Origin: Cornus controversa
Taxonomy: Eukaryota > Streptophyta > Magnoliopsida > Cornales > Cornaceae
Assembly (NCBI GenBank): GCA_026545225.1
Contig: CM048845.1
Span: forward strand, 13,144,501-13,208,500
Length of the DNA stretch: 64,000 nucleotides
Direction: 5' to 3'
A program made the position numbers and the translations under genes. Below, piece by piece: positions 36,891 to 46,881 of this stretch (positions are counted from its first letter, which is position 1; each line of letters opens with the position of its first letter). The notes under the pieces are model-generated. The model saw only the letters and a list, made by a program, of their open reading frames with translations. It searched no databases and was not told where the DNA came from.

Positions 36891-38173
36891 TGTGAGATAT
36901 ATAGTTGTAATTGGAAAATTTCGATGTCAAAACAAAATTTGTTGATGGAGTTGTAATTTTTGTTTGATCTTGTGCTGCGATCTTCGAAGTTGAACGAAAA
37001 GTGTTTCGATACCGTGGATTTGATGAGGACATTACTTAGTACAGGTATGTGAGTGAGGACACCTTGTTTGAAATTTGGTGGGCTTAGGACTTAGAAAATA
37101 TGCTTTAATTGTAAAAACTAAATTTTTCCAAAGTCCCACTGGTCCCTATAAATGAGGACCGGTCCAACTTTTTTTGGGACTTTCGAAATTCAGCATATCC
37201 AAAAAGTCCCATTGGTCTCTAAATTTTAGGACCTGTCTGACTTTTCTTGGGACTTTGGATTTTCTAAGCGACTGTAGAATTCCCACCGGTCGCCAATTTT
37301 CAGGACCAATTCGACTTAGTTGTTGTGCACGAAAATTTCCTTTTTGATTCGAATTGCTTTCCTAGTTAGCCCAGACTTCTCTAAAACTTTTCTTAGATAT
37401 TTTAAACTTGTTTTCCAAGTATACTAAGGACTCTAAATCTTATGCTTCAAGTTAAGTGAGAAACTCAATGATTTAATTATTAGAGATAGAAACATATCTT
37501 TGGAGCTAAAAAAGAGATTTGTGAGAGAAAATCTTTATTGATTTTATTTTTGAGAGCACACACACACGGAGTGTTTAAGTTGTGATATTCTTATTCATCT
37601 GATCAACGAAATCTTCAAGTTATCATCAATCTACACAGTTTGATCAAGAGCAATAGAGGTGGTTCCTTGAAATTACAAAGATTTTATCTAAAGAAGAAAA
37701 GAAACGATTACTAAGAATGGAACAAAATACTTGCAGAGTATTTTTGTTCTTTCAACTACCCTTCTGAAAGAATTGTGACGTTAGTCGGAAGTCTATAGCA
37801 GTTGGGATCGAAGTCAAAATTGTAAGCCTGAGGTGTTCAGCATTAAATTCTTATCAGAGTGAAGTGGGTGTGAGTGACAGAGTGTGTTGTACTTTGTTTC
37901 AAGATAGTTGATTAGTTTCTCTAGGGTCTTCTATCTCACCCCCGTGATTTTTTCCTTCCTAGAGTTTCACATAAAATTTCTAATGTCATCTCTAATTTTT
38001 TTCTTACTTGTTTTATTTATTTGTGATTGGTTTGAATACTTAATTAATAATTATGGTGGGTAATTAATCAATCATAAAAATTGAATAAGAAGACCTATTC
38101 ACCCTCCTCTAGGTCTAAGGATTTGCATCTTACTCTAAATTAACTGAACCATTTTCGTACCGCGTAACTCACA
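36891..38173 (+). mobile_element. Solo Copia-type LTR with perfect 5-bp TSD
   Basis: The LTR starts TGTGAG and ends CTCACA, a perfect 6-bp terminal inversion. CTCCC lies on both sides (36886-36890 and 38174-38178). No primer-binding site follows and no polypurine tract precedes it, so it is a solo LTR left by recombination. Homologous LTR copies in the opposite orientation occur at 39122-42222 and 56108-56851; shared words include GGTATGTGAGTGAGGACAC, GAAGTGGGTGTGAG and GTCATCTCTA. Length 1283 bp. Confidence 0.9.
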
Positions 38174-39121
38174 CTCCCTCTCCCCTTCACTAGACAATAA
38201 GAGAAGTTGAATGCTTAACAAACAAGTTGAGATGAAATGGAACTCATGATTTAATTTGTCATAATTTTTTCAAATTGTCACAAACTCACCTTCAAAATTT
38301 CACAACATGGTACGAAAGATAAAATGTGTGAGATAATTATGCTAACCAAATTAAAATGGTCCACCACAAAAAACATTTTGAATTCACTCTCAAGTATTTT
38401 CTCTCTCATATTGAAATTACACACTGTATATATTATATATACACACTATATGTAAAATATATTATATAATAATTAAAATTAAATTTAATCACATAATAAT
38501 ATAATTTCTAAAAATTTCATACTTATTGAGCTATACAATAGAGTTTCTATTTAATTAAAACTAAATTTTTCCCACCCTTAAAAAAAAACTTGATTTTCCT
38601 TTGATTTTCAATTCAATTAAATATTACTATGCATCGTAGAGATTGTTTTGTTTTCATTTTATTGTTAGGTTTTATTCATTGATATAAAATTTAATTTCAA
38701 TTCAAATATTTTTTTATCCTAATCACATACCTTTTTATCCTAATCATCGATACTTTCTCAAGTCATTATTTTCAAAATCAACTCAAAAAATATATTCTGA
38801 AGAAAAAAAAAATTACCATTACCACAAGAATTAGAAGCATTTAATAATTCATAGATTTTTCTATATTTCTTATCTTAACAAGTTCAATAACTTCTTCTAA
38901 CTCAGACATTATATGATTACTAAGATATTTCATTTATGTATAGAGAGATAAGATAAATTAATTTGCATTTTAGGGTCAAAAGTTCTAACCTTTATGGAAA
39001 ATTACAGTTATGACATTAAAAATATAATAACCAAACATTGTGTGGTGTAAGGACTTTTTTGTAATTTTATTTTAAAGAAAAAAAGAAAGTGGAGCGCTTA
39101 AGGATATTGGTGGAGCGCCAA
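38174..39121. other. AT-rich sequence between Copia LTR copies
   Basis: No gene recognised. Near 39090-39120, GGAGCGC occurs twice about 20 bp apart, next to the point where LTR similarity of the downstream Copia copy stops. Confidence 0.5.
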
Positions 39122-39138
39122 TTTTTATGATTGATTAA

Positions 39139-40104
39139 GGGAGGCGATATTCGCACTCCCTTTTTCTATATTTGCACTTCTCTTTTAAATGAAATGACAC
39201 TTTTAACCCTAATTTCACAACTGGATGATTTTTTTTTAAATAACATAACTATCATTTTAGGGATCTCTCTATGTATCCAATCTTTAATATTTTTGCTATT
39301 TCTTTTGATAGGATCCAAAAAATTACCAAAACAAAGGACCACAAAAAAAGCTCTCTCTTTTGATAAGACCCAAAAAGAAGTTATTTATATCGAATAAAAT
39401 ATTTCTTTTGACAGAACCACCAAAAAAAAAAAAAATCTTTATTGAATAACTTATCTCTTTTTACAGGAATTGAAAAAAGACCCATTTTTTTTTATCTATA
39501 TTGAATAAATTATTTCTTTTGACATGAATAAAAAAAACAAAGGACCCAAAACAAAATGTTATCTCTGTTGAATAAATTATCTTTTTTGACAGACAAAAAA
39601 ATGTACCAAAAAAAAAAAGTTATCTCTGTTAAGTAAATGATCTCATTTGACAAAACTCAAAAAAAAGTATAGTATGCCAAAAAAAAAAAAGGGATGAAAA
39701 AAAAAGATATCTCGGTTTAAATTATATATCTCTTTTGATAGGACCCTAAAAAAATGTTCTCTTTGTTGAATAAATTATCTATTTTGACATGAACAAAAAC
39801 AATTATCCAAAAAAAGGTTTTTTTTTCTTTTTGTGTAAATTATCTCTTTTGAAAACCAAAAAAGAAAAAAAAAACCCCAAGAAAAAAATTCTCTTTTGAC
39901 AAGAACCAAAAATAAGTACTAAAGAAAGCAAAGAAGGTAAAAAAAAATAAAAAATGTTAAATTTATAGTATAAAGGGTAGTTATGGTATTATAAAATAAG
40001 TAATGATGCATTAATGAGTTTAATGATCTTCTTGTCAATTCTTTTAAAAGAAAAATGCAAGTAGAGTACAATCATAGAAAAGAGGAGTGCGAATATCGCC
40101 ACCC
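39139..40104. mobile_element. 966-bp TIR element with perfect 8-bp TSD inside the Copia LTR
   Basis: Ends GGGAGGCGATATTCGCACTC and, reverse-complemented from the right, GGGTGGCGATATTCGCACTC, so 19 of 20 match. TTGATTAA lies on both sides (39131-39138 and 40105-40112). The uninterrupted solo LTR copy (38066-38087) confirms the empty site. The interior consists of degenerate ~60-bp repeats containing TATCTCTTTTGACA and GTTGAATAAATTATCT with A-runs, and no transposase. The 8-bp duplication fits hAT; MULE-type MITEs are an alternative. Confidence 0.9.
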
Positions 40105-41060
40105 TTGATTAATTACTCACAATTATTAATAAGCTAAACATTCATAATTATAAACAAATAATAAAATAATACAAGTAAAAGAAAGTAAAATAGAGATGAC
40201 ACTTGGAATTTTTTTATTTGAAAACTTGAAGAAAACAAATCACGGAGATCGACTTGCCGCCTCAGGTTAAACGATCCACTATCTCAAAGCAAAATTACAG
40301 ACCATGTTTTAGTCTCACACACCCACTTACTCTGTCAAGAACTAATTGCTCAATGCCTCAAGCTTACTCTTGCGACTCCTCGTTCAATTGCTGTTGACTT
40401 TGGACTCACTCTTCAATTCTTACAGAAGGGTTGCCGGAAGAAACAATTTGTTCACTTTGTAATGATCGATTTCCTTTTTTTAAAATAAGGAATTAGTAAG
40501 GAAGAAATTTGTTGCTCTGATTGAACTGAGTAAATTGACGTTGTATTTGAAGATCCGGTCGATCAAATAAAGAAGAACATCTCCCTATAACACGCACGTG
40601 TGTGTACTCTCAAAAATACAACTAGAATAACAAAGATGCTTTTTCCTTTTAAAATCTCTCTCTAAGCTCCAGCAATGGTGAAAAATATAAATCTCTTCTC
40701 TCTTTTACATGGTAGAGAGTCTTTAGAATACTTGGAAAAGAAGTTCAAAACCATATAAGAACATCTCAGAAAGTTTGGGCCAAAATGAAATGAGAAAGGA
40801 AAATCTTGTTCATATCAGAACAAGTCTGACCAGTCATAAAAAGTGCGACTGATGAGACTTTGAAGTGTTATCAGTTACAAAAATTGCGACCGGTGGAACT
40901 TTGCTGGTATTAGCCAACAAAGAAAAGTGAGATCGATTGAAAAATGTTTAATTGGTGGGACTTTTTGAAAATCAAAATTTTCAATAAAAAATTTATTTTT
41001 TTAAGTTCTAAATCCACCAAACTTCAAAACATAGTGTCCTCACTCACATACCTATACTAA

Positions 41061-42082
41061 GGAGGGTGTATTCAATTAGGATTTTAAAAGACTTTAAAAA
41101 TTCGAGTGTATTCAATTCAGACTGTTATAGACTTTTAAAGAGCCTATACAAATCTGGCGGTATTTAATCCAAACTTTTATAGACTTATAAAGAGTCCATA
41201 CAAATTTGGCAGTATTCAATTAGGATTTTAAAAAATTTTACAAAAGTCTAGGTGTATTCAAAAAGTCATAGATTTTGAAGGATTTCATTAGGCGGTAGAT
41301 TTTGGTAGATTTGAGGGTGGAAGTTATATATACCGAAGCCCATAACAAATCCAACCTTTTTTCCACAAATTTTGGTGGACTTTTTTTTTCTCTACAAAAT
41401 ACAAACAACGTTTCTCCATCTCAAGGTACACTCCTTTTTTCTCTCTCTCTTTTCTCAAATTATCTCTTTTTCTATTCAATTAAGATTTTAAAAAAGTCAT
41501 AGTACAAACAAAACCAAACGAATTGCACAAACAAAACAATCAATATATCTAAGATTATTAATGCCAAAACCCAGTTCATTGCATAGTCCAATTTGTACTG
41601 CAACACCAAAACCAAGAACCGAATTTTAGAGGGTGCAATAGATCTTTGATCTATAAACAAAGATATCAATTCTTAAAATAATATATATATATACATAAAA
41701 AATAGGGTTTGTGAGGGTGGTATTACCTTGTCGTTGAAAATAATGGTCCATTGAGGGCATGTACTTTCCATACCCACAATCCACACTGACTTTAATATAA
41801 AAACAATTTATTCAAAAGTTGTACGAATTTACAGTTTATTATATATCAATGCATATATACTTGTACGGATTTACTCTCATATAAATACTCATTTAACATG
41901 CTACAATATTTATATATACTTGTACATATTTATACTCATATGTATACTCATTTAACAAGCAATACATATAATAAAACAAATGTCTATATACATTTTAAAT
42001 ATACAAATAAAAAGAAAAATGATTTTTTTTTATAAAGAATCTCATATGAAAAATATTTTATGGGGCATCAAAAGTAGATATT
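41061..42082. mobile_element. 1.02-kb insertion with TAA duplication in the Copia LTR
   Basis: LTR similarity stops after ...TACTAA (41060) and resumes at TAAGTGATG (42083). TAA is present at both edges; the sister LTR at 56108-56851 has the empty site CTAAGTGATG. The left end GGAGGGTGTATTCAATTAGG and its subterminal copies (near 41104, 41212 and 41470) look like a PIF/Harbinger-type terminus, and TAA fits that superfamily's TWA target. The right end is not the inverted complement, so the element is truncated or composite. Confidence 0.6.
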
Positions 42083-42222
42083 TAAGTGATGTCTTCATCC
42101 AACAGTATTGAGACACTGCCTTTCAACTTCAAAGACTGAGCCTAGCTCAATAAATAGAAATTACAACTTGACCGAGAAGTTTTGCCACCAAAATTTTTCT
42201 ACATGCAATTAAGTTTCTCACA

Positions 42223-42234
42223 ATCTCCCCTTTT
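42223..42234 (-). promoter_or_regulatory. Copia polypurine tract
   Basis: On the minus strand AAAAGGGGAGAT sits immediately before the TGTGAG start of the 3' LTR. It is the primer site for plus-strand DNA synthesis and fixes the LTR boundary. Confidence 0.88.
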
Positions 42235-43419
42235 AACAATTTTGTAACAAAACTACCTAAACAATTATAGTGTAACCCGCAATAGAAACAGTTAACTTAA
42301 AATTTGTCAAAAATACAAATACATAATTGAACTAAACTGAAAATTCACTCTAATCTTTAGATTAACCTGTAATGTGCACATAAAAAACTCAAGATACATA
42401 TTGAAAACTTAATCAAGAAAGATAAATATAAACGAAATAAAAAGGAAACCACACATGCAAATTAAAATGCTTTTGTACTCATATGTACCCCCTCTTTCCC
42501 CTTTAATGATAAAATATTTACAAAATCTCTCTCCCTCTTTTTGTCAGAAATTGACAAGTGACTCAAAAATAAAAAAATAAAAGAGGAAGCTAGCAATGAT
42601 ATAGAACATGTATAGTTGAACATTAGAGAATACATATTCCACGAGACATAACAATCCAGGACTACAATCAAACCTTGTAGTTTTACACACTTATTAAGTG
42701 TAGTAAAATTATCATTAAATTTTTTTAAAATATTTTGTCAAATGTTCTGATTTTGGATAATATATCAATGATATCACACTAACATGGAAATCAAACAACC
42801 AACATATGCCAAGATTTTCATTTTTCTTTTCATTGCACATACATACTTGGTGGCTTTTACTCCTATGAACAACCAGCTCTTTCCTAAGATGAATTTTATT
42901 ATAATTGATATCATATTGAAGATCTTGTTATATTGGTAGCTTCAGACAAATCCCGAAGGTAGCCATTTTCATAAAAAAAATTGAACGGTAATTTTTACAT
43001 GCACTTTTCTCATTTCTTTTCCAGCTATTGCAACTTTTCTTTTTCATACATTTTTTTAGTCATTCTTTTGGCCCTTAAGCACAATATTGAAAATTCAACC
43101 TCGAAGACAATGTTCTATCATGGCAGCATTATCTTTGACCAGAACAACGACATAAAAATATTGTATAGTAAAGGTACTTAACATGATTCATCAACTAAAC
43201 AAAATAAGTAACAAAATAGAAAATTTCAACATATAACCATAGTGTATCATACACGTATAGTCTTTGTACATTAATATCCTCGTGTTCAACACACTCATAA
43301 TAATATGGTCTGCTTCACTTCAAAAATAAACAAACTAAAAACCTAAGAAAAATATAAGATTAAAGGCATAATATTGAATCTTAAGATATAACTTAAAATC
43401 CTATCTAGATCATGTTGAT
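42235..43419 (-). other. Copia internal 3' region without recognisable domain
   Basis: About 1.2 kb lies between the RNase H remnant and the polypurine tract. It is AT-rich, with no frame of useful length and no recognised domain. The distance is longer than in compact Copia elements; it may be an extended 3' region or hold an unrecognised insertion. Confidence 0.45.
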
Positions 43420-44067
43420 GCTTTGCATTCTAGTCGAGACAAAAAATTCCTATAGATTTTCTAAGGTGTTCAAACCTAGAAGCATCTAAAGTTTTTGTGA
43501 GAATATCAGCTAAATTTTGATTAGTTACTTTCTCCAAAGACACAACAATTTGTTCAACTAATTCCTTAATAAAATGATGTCGAATGCTTATGTATTTAAT
43601 CATATATTACAAAAATGAATTTTTAAAAATATTAATTGTACTGTTGTAATCATAAATGATAGACATAGTACCTTGCACAATTTCATAATCCAGTAGCATC
43701 TACTTCATCCAAAGCAATTATGTGCAAAAACTTCCAACAACAATAAATTCAACCTCACAAGATGATTACAAAATTCAATTTTGTTTCTTGTTGTTTCGTG
43801 AAACAAGGTTAGTACCAACATAAAAACAATCACCTGAAGTATTCTTCCTATCATCCTTATTACCTGCCCAATCAGCATTAGTATAGCTTGCAATATCAGA
43901 GTTAGACTCAGTAGAATAACGCAATCTATAATTCAAAGTACCATTGACATAACAAATAATGTGCTTGACTGAAATTATATATTGCTCTCGGGGATCAGCT
44001 TGATACCAAACACCGCTACACTAAATGTAATGTCAGGCCTACTAGCTATCTAATATAATAAGCTACC
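43420..44067 (-). pseudogene. Copia RT C-terminus/RNase H remnant
   Basis: Minus-strand frames show, in order, SRPDI (end of RT) and TNADWAGNKDDR...TSGDCFYVG (Copia RNase H), then stop codons and frame breaks. The coding sequence ends abruptly at 44067, where the TGTACACAC end of the Tat-element LTR begins. The upstream gag, protease and integrase regions are therefore not contiguous here. Confidence 0.88.
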
Positions 44068-44871
44068 TGTACACACAAATTTCGTGTCCGAAAACCTAGG
44101 AACGAAATTGGGTAACAAACAGTTAATTTTATTAAATCAAGAAAAAGGGGTACAATTCTCTGTGGTCGATTCTTTTACAATAAAGAATCTTCCTCTGATT
44201 CAATCTCCTTGATTTTCGGTACAAGGGCTTTGAAAGCTTGTTCTTGAACCGGTAGTGACGAGCTTTCTTCAAAACTTCAAGATTGAGGAAAGGCTTGATG
44301 GAATTTTCGATCGAGGGCCGATAGAACTTGATCTCGAACGGTGGATTGAAGGTCTTTGGAGAAGAACGGCACTTGTGTGGCGTGCTTGATGCTCTTCGTC
44401 TTCAGAACTTTGAAGGTTGAAGGTCTTTGAAGTAGAACAACACTTGTGTGACGTGCTTGATGTTCTTCGTCTTCAGAACTTCGAGTGTTGGTTAAGGTAG
44501 AGCAGAGCTTCGGCAGAGCTTTTGTGTTCTCTTGAACTATTTGTCTCTGTGCTTTTCTGTCCTTCTGTCCCCGTCCCCCGAATGTGTAGGGTGACCTTGT
44601 ATTTATAGGCAAAAGGGGTGGAGGTTTATTTTGGTAACTTCCCATTAATTGTGCCAACTTCCATAAAAAGAGATTTTGCCTCCTTTTATATGGAAATAAA
44701 TTAAATTTAAATTTGAATTATCACACATGTGTTTTAAAGGCCTGAACCTTCACGATTTTGACACGTGTCTGTTGTTGGGACCCACAATCGTAGACTTAAA
44801 TTGATCAAAAGTGTTTGACTCATTGACCAATCGGACGGTGATTAATCCATCATAAAATTTATGTGTCTACA
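44068..44871 (-). repeat. 3' LTR of the Tat element
   Basis: 804 bp with ends TGTACACACAAATT and, reverse-complemented, TGTAGACACATAAATT. On the minus strand, CTATAAATA (44600-44608) is a TATA box, and an AATAAA-type signal lies near 44132-44138. Within it a ~67-bp segment containing CTTCGTCTTCAGAACTT is tandemly duplicated (about 44344-44410 and 44412-44480). The 5' partner LTR is absent from the window. Confidence 0.9.
44600..44608 (-). promoter_or_regulatory. TATA box of the Tat LTR
   Basis: CTATAAATA on the minus strand, mid-LTR, with the AATAAA-type signal downstream, as expected for a U3-R-U5 layout. Confidence 0.65.
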
Positions 44872-44885
44872 AATTGCCCCCACTT
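44872..44885 (-). promoter_or_regulatory. Tat element polypurine tract
   Basis: On the minus strand GAAGTGGGGGCAATT abuts the TGTAGACAC start of the 3' LTR. The G-rich tract is typical of the plus-strand primer of plant Tat elements. Confidence 0.85.
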
Positions 44886-44964
44886 CAAGTCTCGCGCTAT
44901 ATTGAGCTTGTCACCTTTTTTTTTTTTTTTAGCGGGACTTGAAGTATTTAATTTTTAATTTTTT

Positions 44965-45008
44965 TTTATCCAAACAGAATTGGAAATTTGAGAATCCTAT
45001 TAGAAATA

Positions 45009-45046
<38 letters not shown>

Positions 45047-45270
45047 TTATTTTTTAACAGAATTGGAAATTTGAGAATCCTATTAGAAATAGGATTTTTT
45101 TTTCTTTTCCAAACAGAATTGGAAATTTTAGAATCCTATTAGAAATAGGATTTTTTTTTCTTTTCCAAACAAAATTGGAAACTTGAGAATCCTATTAGGA
45201 ATAGGATTTCCTTTTTTTTCTTTTCCAAACAGAATTGAAAATTTGATAATCCTATGTCAACTAGGATTCA
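44965..45270. repeat. Five diverged ~65-bp tandem repeats with a TA microsatellite
   Basis: The words CAAACAGAATTGGAAATTTG and AGAATCCTATTAGAAATAGG recur about five times. Each unit contains the small inverted repeat ATCCTATT...AATAGGAT. A (AT)n run (45011-45042) interrupts the first unit. Located in the 3' region of the Tat element. Confidence 0.9.
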
Positions 45271-45278
45271 TCCACCAT

Positions 45279-45417
45279 TATATATATATGTAGCCTACGC
45301 TTCAGACCCTTCACATCAGAGAATAATGGAGAAAAGTCCCACCAATTGAGAAGATTGGAGAAAAGTTTCTTAAGCTGCTACCAAAAGAAACGTAGAAGAA
45401 GGTCACAACAAACAACT
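45279..45417 (+). promoter_or_regulatory. Candidate promoter and first 5' UTR exon of the PMD gene
   Basis: TATATATATA near 45280-45292 is followed about 30 bp later by CTTCAGACCCTTCACATCAG, then a ~110-bp stretch ending in a good donor ACT|GTAAGT at 45418. A further candidate non-coding exon is 45891-45937, with T-rich acceptor TTTACAG and donor TAG|GTATTT. A T-rich acceptor at 46862 then leads into the PMD ATG at 46882. The model is inferred from motifs only. Confidence 0.4.
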
Positions 45418-45423
45418 GTAAGT

Positions 45424-45674
45424 TTTTTTTTTTTTTCACCCGCTTCTTCTCCTTTTTTTTTTTTTTCTTCTTTCTTTCTTTCTCTTCTTTTTCTTCTTCT
45501 CTTCCCCAGCCGCGCCTTTTTTTTTTTTTTTTTTTCTCTTCTCTTCTCTTCTCTCTCCCAGCCGCCCTTTTTTTTTTTTTTTTTTTTGTTCTTCTTCTTC
45601 TCTTCTCTTCTCTCTTCCAGCCGTCACTTTTTTTTTTTTTTTTTTTTTCAGCCGTCACTTTTTTTTTTTTTTTA
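45424..45674. repeat. Polypyrimidine tandem repeats
   Basis: Four to five units of a long T-run, a CTTCTTCTCTTCTC tract and CAGCCGCC/CAGCCGTCAC. Long lysine/glutamate- or phenylalanine/serine-rich frames here are composition artefacts. It lies in the predicted first intron of the PMD gene, 3' region of the Tat element. Confidence 0.9.
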
Positions 45675-46016
45675 AACAAAACAAAAATATATATATATAG
45701 CTCATTATGGTGCCTACTAGTTTTGAACTTGAGACCTCATAGAGAATTAGTACAATGTCATACCATCTCTGTTGCACTACCCTATGTATCCCCAAACTCT
45801 TGAAAAATAATATAACATGCAACTTCAAAAATTTTCTTTTTATTTTTTTATTTTTTTACGTGCTGACCTTTTTTTTTTTTTTTTTTTACAGAAAATTGGA
45901 AACCAACTGTCTTAAGGGAAGAGACTCCAGCCACATAGGTATTTATTTATTTATTTTATTTTAAGTAAAAATTTCTCTTGTAGTATGCCTCTGTAACATA
46001 AACTTGCAGAATCAAA

Positions 46017-46732
46017 GTGGTTTTGAAGACTCCAACTGTGTGTACAATTGCGCTCTTGTGCACCAGTTTGGAAGGTGTGGTTTGGAAGACTCCGACTGTG
46101 TGTACAATTGCGCTCTTGTGCACCAGTCCGGAAGGCGTGGTTTAGAAGACTCCGACTGTGTGTACAATTGCGCTCTTGTGCACCAGTTTGGAAGGTATGG
46201 TTTTGAAGACTCCGACTGTGTGTACAATTGCGCTCTTGTGCACCAGTCCGGAAGGCGTGGTTTAGAAGACTCCAACTGTGTGTACAATTGCGCTCTTGTG
46301 CACCAGTCTGGAAGGCGTGGTTTAGAAGACTCCGACTGTGTGTACAATTGCGCTCTTGTGCACCAGTCCGGAAGGCGTGGTTTAGAAGACTCCGACTGTG
46401 TGTACAATTGCGCTCTTGTGCACAAGTTTGGAAGGTATGGTTTTGAAGACTCCGACTGTGTGTACAATTGCGCTCTTGTGCACCAGTCCGGAATGCGTGG
46501 TTTAGAAGACTCCAACTGTGTGTACAATTGCGCTCTTGTGCACCAGTCTGGAAGGCGTGGTTTGGAAGACTCCGACTGTGTGTACAATTGCGCTCTTGTG
46601 CACCAGTCTGGAAGGCGTGGTTTAGAAGATTCCAACTGTGTGTACAATTGCGCTCTTGTGCACCAGTCCGGAAGGCGTGGTTTGAGAGACTCCGACTGTG
46701 TGTACAATTGCGCTCTTGTGCACCAGTCTGGA
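46017..46732. repeat. 12-copy, 60-bp minisatellite
   Basis: Twelve head-to-tail units, all exactly 60 bp, containing GACTCCGACTGTGTGTACAA and TTGCGCTCTTGTGCACCAG. Because 60 is a multiple of three, the array is open in several frames on both strands (for example + frame 20-residue repeat with CVYNCALVHQ; minus frames with GAQERNCTH or WCTRAQLYTQ). Unit differences are nearly all C/T or G/A transitions (CCGG/CTGG/TTGG, GGCGTGG/GGTATGG, CCGAC/CCAAC). It lies between the 3' LTR and the PMD coding region, where Tat elements often carry tandem repeats. Confidence 0.98.
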
Positions 46733-46881
46733 ACAATGTTTGGCCAGAACTATCACCATTATCTTAAAACCATATTTCATGCAAGTTTGATTTTGTATTC
46801 ATTTGAAACATTGGGGCAAAAATTACATTTTTAATTTCACACACTTTTTTTTTTTTTTTCAGCTCTTGATTCAAATCAATC

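Larger units (their letters stand above)
39122..42222 (-). mobile_element. 3' LTR of a Copia element, interrupted by two insertions
   Basis: On the minus strand the LTR begins TGTGAGAAACTTAATTG at 42222, directly after a polypurine tract. It runs toward lower coordinates, collinear with the solo LTR at 36891-38173. The similarity is broken by an insertion at 41061-42082 and another at 39139-40104, and it ends near 39122, short of the expected CTCACA end. Diverged from both other copies. Confidence 0.85.

Noticed and set aside
42235..43419. Envelope-like ORF of a Sirevirus-type Copia element
   Set aside because: The long gap between RNase H and the polypurine tract suggested it, but no frame or membrane segment of useful length is present.
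45311..45679. Lysine/glutamate-rich and phenylalanine/serine-rich frames of 109-122 codons
   Set aside because: They are translations of polypyrimidine tandem repeats; composition artefact.
46017..46732. CRISPR array
   Set aside because: Units are head-to-tail and fully repetitive with no unique spacers, in a plant nuclear context.
46004..46834. Long + frame of 276 codons (and minus frames of 261 and 231) across the minisatellite as a repeat protein gene
   Set aside because: The openness follows from the 60-bp period on both strands. There is no promoter-linked start, and variation looks like transition decay rather than protein constraint. Kept as a repeat.
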